From the NCBI GenBank assembly GCA_947650365.1, contig OX393551.1, forward strand, positions 64,531,644 through 64,595,643: a stretch of DNA of 64,000 nt, read 5' to 3'. The translations under genes were made by a program, and so were the position numbers. Shown here piece after piece: positions 57,721-64,000 of this stretch; position 1 is the stretch's first letter; the number at the start of each line of letters is the position of its first letter. The notes beneath the pieces were generated by a model, which searched no databases, was not told the DNA's origin, and was given only the letters and a program-made list of their open reading frames with translations. Origin of the DNA: Chamaelirium japonicum. Its lineage: Eukaryota; Streptophyta; Magnoliopsida; Liliales; Melanthiaceae.

Positions 57721-58136
57721 ATTATTGGGGCTGCTAGAAGAGGTCAAAAAGTGTCGGTATTGAAAATAGTGTGTTTTTCGAATTTCAGCCCCATTTGAAA
57801 CCGACACTTTTTCGGTAAAACGCTGGTGCGCGGGGATGTCGGCGAGGGACAATGCTATATTCGAGGGGGTTTCTTAAAGATAATCTAGGATGACGCCGTA
57901 TGATGGCCAGCCGATCTTCACCCAATGTATTACCGTACCTGGTTACTGTATTCACCAGGTACTACGGTCACGTGAGGGTGTTGACTTGGCCAGGATCAAG
58001 GAAGCACCATTTTATCCCGTGTTACCCACTATCGACTGCACCAGTGTGGAGACACGCACTGACAGAGTCAGACCAACCACCCCCTGACCGGTTTGGAACC
58101 GTTAGTCGTCGAAAAAAGGTGATGGCCAGTGACAAT

Positions 58137-58975
58137 CTGATGCTTGGACCTGAATGCCAAGGGCTGGGCCTTGGGCTTTTAGAGTGCCAAGGCGTTGGTC
58201 GCCTCGAACTTTGTCTTCAAGTGCCAAGGGCTGGGCCTTGGGCTTGTAGAGTGCCGAGGCATTGGTCGCCTCGGCCTATGTCTTCGAGTACCAAGGGCAG
58301 GGCCTTGGGCTTATAGATTGCCGAGGTATTGGTTACCTCGGACTTTGTGTTCGAGTGCCAAGGGCTGGGCCTTGGGCTTGTAGAGTACCGAGGCATTGTT
58401 CACCTCGGACTTTGTCTCCGAGTGCCAAGGGCTGGGCCTTGGGCTTGTAGAGTGTCGAGGCATTGGTCACCTCAGACTTTGTCTTCGAGTGCCAAGGGCT
58501 GGGCCTTGGGCTTGTAGAGTGCCGAGGCATTAGTCACGTCGGACTTTGTCTTCGAGTGCCAAGGGCTGGGCCTTGGGCTTGTAGAGTGCCGAGGCATTGG
58601 TCACCTCGGACTTTGTCTTCGAGTGCCAAAGGCTGGGCCTTGGGCTTGTAGAGTGCCGAGGCATTGGTCACCTCGGACTTTGTCTTCGAGTGCCAAGGGC
58701 TGGGCCTTGGGCTTGTAGAGTGCCGAGGCGTTGGTCGCCTCAGACTTTGTCTTCGAGTGTCAAGGGCTGGGCCTTGTGCTTGTTGAGTGCCAAGGCGTTG
58801 GTCGCCTCGGACTTTGTCATCGAGTTCCAAGGACTGGGCCTTGGGCTTGTAGAGTGCCGAGGCATTGGTCACCTCGGACTTTGTCTTCGCGTGCCAAGGG
58901 CTGGGCCTTGTGCTTGTCGAGTGCCAAGGTATTGGTTGCCTCGAACTTTGTCTTCGAGGGCCAAGGATGTCTCCT
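58137..58975. repeat. 67-bp tandem array, about 12-13 copies
   Basis: The word tgccaagggctgggccttgg recurs at 58,155, 58,222, 58,289, 58,356 and so on, exactly every 67 bp to 58,892, with a decayed last copy. The rest of the unit reads gcttgtagagtgccgaggca, ttggtcacctcggactttgt, cttcgag. Since 67 is one more than a multiple of three, each strand gives staggered similar frames, so the frames are artefacts. Confidence 0.92.
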
Positions 58976-59044
58976 TGAACTTGGTGCATGTCAAAGCGAC
59001 GACGTCTGCCTTGGACTTATTCTCATCGCCTCGAATAAGTATAG

Positions 59045-60365
59045 TTGATAGTTTAGCTTGACCTGGATTGTTAGGAGCATTTTTATCTGACTTTCGCCTT
59101 GAGAGGGCGTAGTTGAATTGCCTTCGAGCTTCCGACTTGAATGGGTGGAATCGAAGGTCTTTGGTTGACCTGGGTTACCAGGAGCTTTTTACCGGACTTT
59201 AGCCTCGAGAGGGCGTAGCCGAATTGCCTTCGAGCTTCCGACTTGAACGGGCGGAATCGAAGGTCTTTGGTTGACCTGGATTGCCAGGAGCCTTTTATCG
59301 GACTTTAGCCTCAAGAGGGCGTAGCCGAATTGCCTTCGAGCTTCCGACTTGAATGGGTGGAATCGAAGGTCTTTGATTGACCTGGGTTGCCAGGAGCCTT
59401 TTTATCGGACTTTTGCCTTGAAAGGGCGTAGCCGAATTGCCTTCGAGCTTCCGACTTGAATGGGCAGAATCAAAGGTCTTTGGTTGACCTGGGTTGCCAG
59501 GAGCCTTTTTATCGGACTTTTGCCTTGAAAGGGCGTAGCCAAATTGCCTTCGAGCTTCCGACTTGAATGGGCGGAATCGAAGGTCTTTGGTTGACCTGGA
59601 TTGCCAGGAGCCTTTTATCGGACTTTAGCCTCGAGAGGGCGTAGCCGAATTGCCTTCGAGCTTCCGACTTGAATGGGCGGAATCGAAGGTCTTTGATTGA
59701 CCTAGGTTGCCAGGAGCCTTTTTATCGGATTTTTGCCTTGAAAGGGCGTAGCCGAATTGCCTTCGAGCTTCCGACTTGAATGGGCGGAATCAAAGGTCTT
59801 TGGTTGACCTGGGTTGCCAGGAGCCTTTTTATCGGACTTTTGCCTTGAAAGGGCATAGCCGAATTGCCTTCGAGCATCCGACTTGAATGGGCGGAATCGA
59901 AGGTCTTTGGTTGACCTGGGTTGCCAGGAGCCTTTTTATCGGACTTTAGCCTCGAGAGGGCGTAGCCGAATTGCCTTCGAGCTTCCGACTTGAATGGGCG
60001 GAATCGAAGGTCTTTGGTTGACCTGGGTTACCAGAAGCCTTTTTATCGGACTTTAGCCTCGAGAGGGCGTAGCCGACTTACCTTCGAGCTTCCGACTTGA
60101 ATGGACGGAATCGAAGGTTTTTGGTTGACCTGGGTTACAAGGAGCCTTTTTATCGGACTTCAGCCTCGAGAGGGCGTAGCCGAATTGCCTTCGAGCTTCT
60201 GACTTGAATGGGCAGAATTGAAGGTCTTCGGTTGACCTGGGTTGCCAGGAACCTTTTTATCGAACTTTAGCCTCGAAAGGGCGTAGCCGAATTACCTTCA
60301 AGCTTCCGACTTGAATGGGCGGAATCGAAGGTCTTCGGTTGACCTGGGTTGCCAGGGACCTTTTT
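59045..60365. repeat. 106- to 107-bp tandem array, about 12 copies
   Basis: The word tccgacttgaatgggyggaa recurs at 59,131, 59,237, 59,343, 59,450, 59,557, 59,663, 59,770 and onward to about 60,310. Each unit also holds ggtctttggttgacctgggt, tgccaggagcctttttatcg and gagggcgtagccgaattgcc. Copies are highly alike, with 1-bp length changes in a T run. Confidence 0.92.
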
Positions 60366-60428
60366 TTTTTTGCCTTAACATGGTGGAATCGAACTTCGAG
60401 AGATTTGATTTTGAAAAAAAAGAGATAC

Positions 60429-60434
60429 TTTATT
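60429..60434 (-). terminator. AATAAA polyadenylation-like signal after gag
   Basis: On the minus strand AATAAA occurs about 110 nt after the gag stop codon, in the context tgtatcaataaagtatct, followed by a T-rich run. It lies between gag and the tandem arrays. It could end a short gag transcript before the arrays. This is inference from position and motif. Confidence 0.4.
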
Positions 60435-60544
60435 GATACAACAAAGTAGCGGTTACACTTTTTCAGAAGTTGCCCAGCGGACGTTACGGTTATGCATCCA
60501 TGTATTACATTGACTTTTTTTTTCCTCCACTGCTGCTGCCTCTC

Positions 60545-62221
60545 CTACTCTCGACTTGGTTCTTTATTAGCGAGGTAGCCATCGAGCCGCCCTTCTTGGA
60601 TCAAGTCTTTAATGTGATGCTTTAGCTTCCGACATGTAGAGGTTGGGTGGCCATGGCTGCGATGAAACTCACAGTAGGCTGTCGTATCTCCCGCCTGGTC
60701 AGAATTTGGAGGGAGAGGCTGTGGCCACTTGCAAAAGGGCTCGTTCTGCAAGTAGGCGAAGATGTCTTCAATGGAGGTGTTCAGCTCAGTGAACACCCTT
60801 TGCTCCCTTGGAGTTCGCCTCTTTTCTGCTGAAGGGGCTTTCGAATCTTCATTGTACCTTTTGGCCTGGGCCTTTTGGTCGGACGCAGCATGGGCAGACT
60901 TCGTGTAGCGTGTTTCATTCGAAGCTTCATCATCTTTCTTATATCGGGAGTCACGAGACTGGCGGGGCTCGCGTAGTCTTCTGGCCCGCTGATTGTCTTC
61001 CATCTCTATCTCCCGCTGTACGCGATTGAACATCGCTTCCAAGTTATTGGGAGGATGCCGGATGAAGTCGGTGTAGACGTGGAGCTCTGACCGGATAGCA
61101 TTCTGGAATGCCAGCATGATGGCCTCCTCATTATAGGAGCGATCGGTGAGCTCAAAATGCTCATTATAAAACCTCATCGTGAAGCTCCTTAGAGACTCGT
61201 CGGAGCCCATCTTCAGCTGGTAGAGTGTATCCAGCCTCTTTTTTGGCTTTAAGTTTAGCCGATAATGGTCCATAAAGAGTTCAGCCAACTCTTTGAATGT
61301 GGCCACCGCACCGGTAGGCAGTGTGTAGTACCAGTCGAGGGCAGATCCCTCGAGGCTTCCCGCAAACATACGGCAGAGAACATGGTTCTCATATTCGTAG
61401 GGCGTCAGGGCCTGCTTGTAGGCTAGGATATGGAGAGCAGGGTCTCCCTGGATGCAGTTGAACTTTGGCAGGTTCGGTGTTTGCCAACCCATAGAAAATG
61501 GTATTGCAAGAACCTTGGGATGCAGTGGCCCCACCGAGGTGATTAGTTGCCTACGGTCTTGATGGCGGCGTCCTACGTCAGCAGTATGCCTTAGTCGGTT
61601 GAGCAGCTCACGGGCATCTGTTGCTTTCGTGTGCGAAGGGATAGAATGTCTAGTAGACCCTGTTGACTGAGATGATCCTTCTCCGCGATAGCTGGGTGCA
61701 TCATTAACGTCGAGGCGATCCCACACCGTTTGCCTTGGTGCTTGTGTGGATACCTGACGCATCTCGATACGCGGCACATGTGGTTCTTCAAGATGATGAC
61801 TCACGGCTGGGCAAGTCCTTGGTTGGTCTTCATCAGTAGCTAGAGAGTTGTGGGCCACAACCCCCGCTCTTTCAGTCGCCTTCTTTAGGGAATCCCTCTC
61901 TTGCTCGAGGGCTGTGTTCCTCTTGAGGAGGTTCAGCAGCTGGAAATCAACAACCGAAATTTGGTATGTAACTGGACCATTGCCCCCTTGGGTGGCGTGC
62001 TCTTTGCCAGATCGACGCCTCGGGGATGACGGGTCTCGCCGATCGCTGTGCCCTTCTGGATGGCTGCTTTGCGGCCCCAGCCGCTCCCGAACATTTCTTC
62101 GGTTGGTTGCAACCGAGACTTCTTGTTCTTCTTCGATCAACATATCGTTTGTTCGTTCAGCTCCCGCCTTTGGTGGGTTGGTGCTGGCCTTCACCATCGA
62201 GCGTGTTGATGTCGGCGTCAT
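60545..62221 (-). CDS. Retrotransposon Gag polyprotein (Ty3/gypsy type), intact, 558 aa
   Basis: Gag forms the cytoplasmic particle that packages element RNA. The uninterrupted frame starts at the ATG 117 nt after the 5' LTR and ends with TAG. The retrotrans_gag region spans roughly residues 240-350 (NLPKFNCIQGDPALHILAYK, AGSLEGSALDWYYTLP, ELAELFMDHYRLN, MGSDESLRSFTMRFYNE). A charged Arg/Lys/Glu-rich stretch follows. Near residues 517-530 lies CEFHRSHGHPTSTC, a C-X2-H-X4-H-X4-C knuckle of the kind common in plant gypsy Gag. A short Leu/Glu-rich segment at about 105-125 may be a coiled coil. There is no protease motif after it; the frame simply ends. The lack of any stop or frameshift suggests recent activity. 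Confidence 0.9.
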   Translation of the reverse strand: MTPTSTRSMVKASTNPPKAGAERTNDMLIEEEQEVSVATNRRNVRERLGPQSSHPEGHSDRRDPSSPRRRSGKEHATQGGNGPVTYQISVVDFQLLNLLKRNTALEQERDSLKKATERAGVVAHNSLATDEDQPRTCPAVSHHLEEPHVPRIEMRQVSTQAPRQTVWDRLDVNDAPSYRGEGSSQSTGSTRHSIPSHTKATDARELLNRLRHTADVGRRHQDRRQLITSVGPLHPKVLAIPFSMGWQTPNLPKFNCIQGDPALHILAYKQALTPYEYENHVLCRMFAGSLEGSALDWYYTLPTGAVATFKELAELFMDHYRLNLKPKKRLDTLYQLKMGSDESLRSFTMRFYNEHFELTDRSYNEEAIMLAFQNAIRSELHVYTDFIRHPPNNLEAMFNRVQREIEMEDNQRARRLREPRQSRDSRYKKDDEASNETRYTKSAHAASDQKAQAKRYNEDSKAPSAEKRRTPREQRVFTELNTSIEDIFAYLQNEPFCKWPQPLPPNSDQAGDTTAYCEFHRSHGHPTSTCRKLKHHIKDLIQEGRLDGYLANKEPSRE

Positions 62222-62337
62222 GAAGGCGTTGAGGTTGATTTGAAGGAGGACTTGTGGCTCATCACCACAAGCTGAATAGGAGTCAGTAGAGGTGTGGGTA
62301 AGACCTCTATCGATATCCCACAGACGACGCCAAAGAT

Positions 62338-62936
62338 TGTGGGGGGAAATTTCTGAGCCGCCTTGATCGGAAACCCCGCCCCACAGCCTTGATTGAATGT
62401 TGATGGTTTATAGAGTTAGAGAGTTGGGAGAGTAGATAGAGAGAGTAGAGAGTGATGACACAAGGATTGGTGATGGAGTTCAGTCTTACGACCTACGTCT
62501 CTCGGCGAGAGTGCCACCTGATCTTCACTATAATTTGAGTAAATGAGGGTTGAGCGTTCTCTCGACAGGCCGAGATAAGCTTCTTACAACGTGTTTGCAC
62601 GGAGCAATTAGAAGAGTTCAAGAGGAAAAATGAAGGGCTCTGGCTCTGGATCTGGAATCCCTCTTCCTCTGATCGAATGACCAACCCCCTTCCTGGATGC
62701 TTCGGGGGTCCTTTTATAGCATAGGCATGTGCCCGATATAGCAGTGATGACGTGGCATTGGTTCTGGGCCTCCTTGCTGGCCCCTTATTGGGCCGTTGTT
62801 CGGGACCAATAAGGGGGAGGGCTTGATCTGCGAGCCCCGTAGAGTGGGCCCATGAACCTGGGTGGGCTTACTCACTTGAGCCGTTGCGCGGGCCCATGCC
62901 GCTCTGATCCGGTCCGGTACAATTTTTGCACCCACA
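62338..62936 (-). repeat. 5' LTR of the gag-only element
   Basis: 599 bp, the promoter LTR for the minus-strand gag. The TATA box CTATAAAAGG (about 62,710-62,719) is kept. It is nearly identical to the 3' LTR. Confidence 0.88.
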
Positions 62937-62941
62937 GGTTA

Positions 62942-64000
62942 TTTTATGCAAGTATGAGTGTATACAAAGGTCACGACAACCTATACACTAGACCCTGGTC
63001 ATACCGTGCTCCCACTAGCGTTTCAAGCCTTTCGTGAAGCATTAATCGATCTCGGAATATCATAGTCCCTACCTCAAGTGGATTTCTCCACTCAAGGGTC
63101 ACATTACATATCCCAAGAACATCGATGCTTCGCAAACTTGGCTATCACACTAATGCCCTGGAGCCTAACCTAAGGTCAGACTGACTGGAAATGACTTCCA
63201 CTACCATGGCGCCTCGCTTATAAATTTGACAAATGATGTCATAGTAGAATTCCAACTCATTCTAGGTTTTGATGCTAGCCAAATAGGTACACCCGACTAA
63301 TCGGGTGTTGACCTAATGGTGGCATAACCAAATGTGAGGAATTCTTACAATCATCAAGGGTCAATTAAATAATAGGCGTCACTAGTGGAATCCTATCCTA
63401 ATAAGGTCGCTAGGACCCGAGGGGAAAAGGCATCCCTCTAACACAGATAATTAAATTATCGCATCGGGGTTCTCTACAGAAATATAAAGAACTACTGAAA
63501 GAAACAAGCACACAACTGAATCAAGTTCAGGGTCCGACCCCTGAACCTGACTGGCACAGCGCAGGCTCTCTGTCTCTTTCGCAAGGTTCCTCGATGCGGT
63601 GCAAGCCTCTGTATATGATCTCCTGACGCTTTTTCCCTTTGCCGTCATCATATACGCTTCGCCGGATCGCCATCGTCCTCCAAGGTTCCGCTCATCCTCC
63701 CGGTGGTGGATCTTCACGGCAAGTCCTCCTCTTCAATCTGTAACCGAAAAAGCTCTAGTACGCTTCGAGCAAGTGCTCACTCTTACACAATTTTCTAGAA
63801 CGAAAAGAAAAACAAACCTAGCAACAAGCCTGGGAATCAAGGGTGGTCAACTTCCACCACTTGCCTGACTACGGCTCTAAGACCTATCCACACACAGAAG
63901 AAAAAACATCCAGACAATATTCACTAACACGGGGTCCGACCCCCGGTAGCAAACAATCACATATCTAGATTATTTTAGAAGCGGCGGCCTGCAAGAACGA
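62942..64000 (-). other. Right flank of the insertion, probably the 5' part of the copia element
   Basis: By position this is the continuation of the copia element that begins at 49,513, since GGTTA is duplicated around the insertion. No domain can be read. The 88- and 89-aa frames at 63,451-63,868 are unrecognised. The sequence gtccgacccctgaac / gggtccgacccccgg near 63,530 and 63,930 is repeated. The 5' LTR should lie further right or be partly here. Confidence 0.35.

Larger units (their letters stand above)
54221..62936 (-). mobile_element. Gag-only non-autonomous LTR retrotransposon, 8.7 kb, with satellite-like interior
   Basis: The LTRs at 54,221-54,834 (614 bp) and 62,338-62,936 (599 bp) are nearly identical by eye, start TGTGGGG and end CCCACA. 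GGTTA flanks both sides (54,216-54,220 and 62,937-62,941). The element reads on the minus strand: 5' LTR (right), primer site TTTGGCGTCGTCTGTGGGA (62,316-62,334), gag (62,221-60,545), then about 5.7 kb of mostly tandem repeats, a purine tract (reverse of gttatcccctcccag, 54,835-54,849) and the 3' LTR. No protease, reverse transcriptase, RNase H or integrase is visible, so it must rely on enzymes of another element. It matches the TR-GAG class, but is large for it. It is inserted in the copia element. Confidence 0.88.

Noticed and set aside
58534..59061. Frames of 105-154 aa across the 67-bp array
   Set aside because: A 67-bp unit shifts frame by one each copy, so several similar open frames arise automatically. 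Both strands are open.
57126..60365. CRISPR-like regular repeats
   Set aside because: The units are contiguous tandem copies without unique spacers, in a plant retrotransposon.

Overview
The window is nuclear DNA of a flowering plant. This rests on plant-type genes with GT-AG introns (a Mediator MED27 gene and an R2R3-MYB gene), plant transposon families (Cassandra, hAT, Ty1/copia, Ty3/gypsy, L1) and AT-rich intergenic DNA full of (TA)n, (CT)n and (GA)n tracts. The species cannot be named from the sequence. Only about 3 kb is host coding sequence; most of the recognisable remainder is transposon.

Region by region. 1-5.9 kb: two decayed RING-H2 genes in inverted orientation, an LTR plus primer-binding-site remnant, and on the minus strand the first coding exon of a plant gene of the CCVAA N-terminus type that lacks its expected ATG, with a probable 5' UTR exon near 5.8 kb. 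6-9.5 kb: MITEs, a LINE tail and an ACCCG-rich hAT-like element that ends about 130 bp before the MED27 start. 9.6-25.0 kb: a complete seven-exon MED27 gene (425 aa) whose introns hold at least four insertions. 25.4-28.0 kb: a Harbinger-type MITE and a run of palindromic foldback elements separated by (TA)n and (CT/GA)n tracts. 28-34 kb: an L1 reverse-transcriptase relic, small MITEs, a tRNA-like SINE head and a hAT element with a perfect 8-bp target duplication. 35-37.1 kb: an R2R3-MYB gene (subgroup 21, MYB52/56/105/117-like) with CT/GA-rich leader DNA.

38.5-64 kb is nested transposons. A 1.6-kb foldback element carries a hAT insertion. A second hAT lies at 40.3 kb. A third (43.9-45.5 kb) is itself interrupted by a complete Cassandra TRIM whose LTRs carry 5S rRNA-like and tRNA-like pol III sequences. 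A decayed plus-strand gypsy-like gag element (46.5-49.5 kb) is broken by a CACTA-like piece and a second Cassandra. A decayed minus-strand copia element begins at 49.5 kb and is split by a young-looking 8.7-kb LTR element (54,221-62,936). That element encodes only Gag, and most of its interior consists of tandem arrays with 67-, about 107-, about 116- and about 132-bp units.

The host genes are independent: MED27 is a general transcription co-activator subunit and the MYB is a DNA-binding regulator. The strongest candidates for something new are the gag-only, satellite-carrying retroelement, the Cassandra copy with two pol III modules per LTR, and the microsatellite-bounded foldback cluster.
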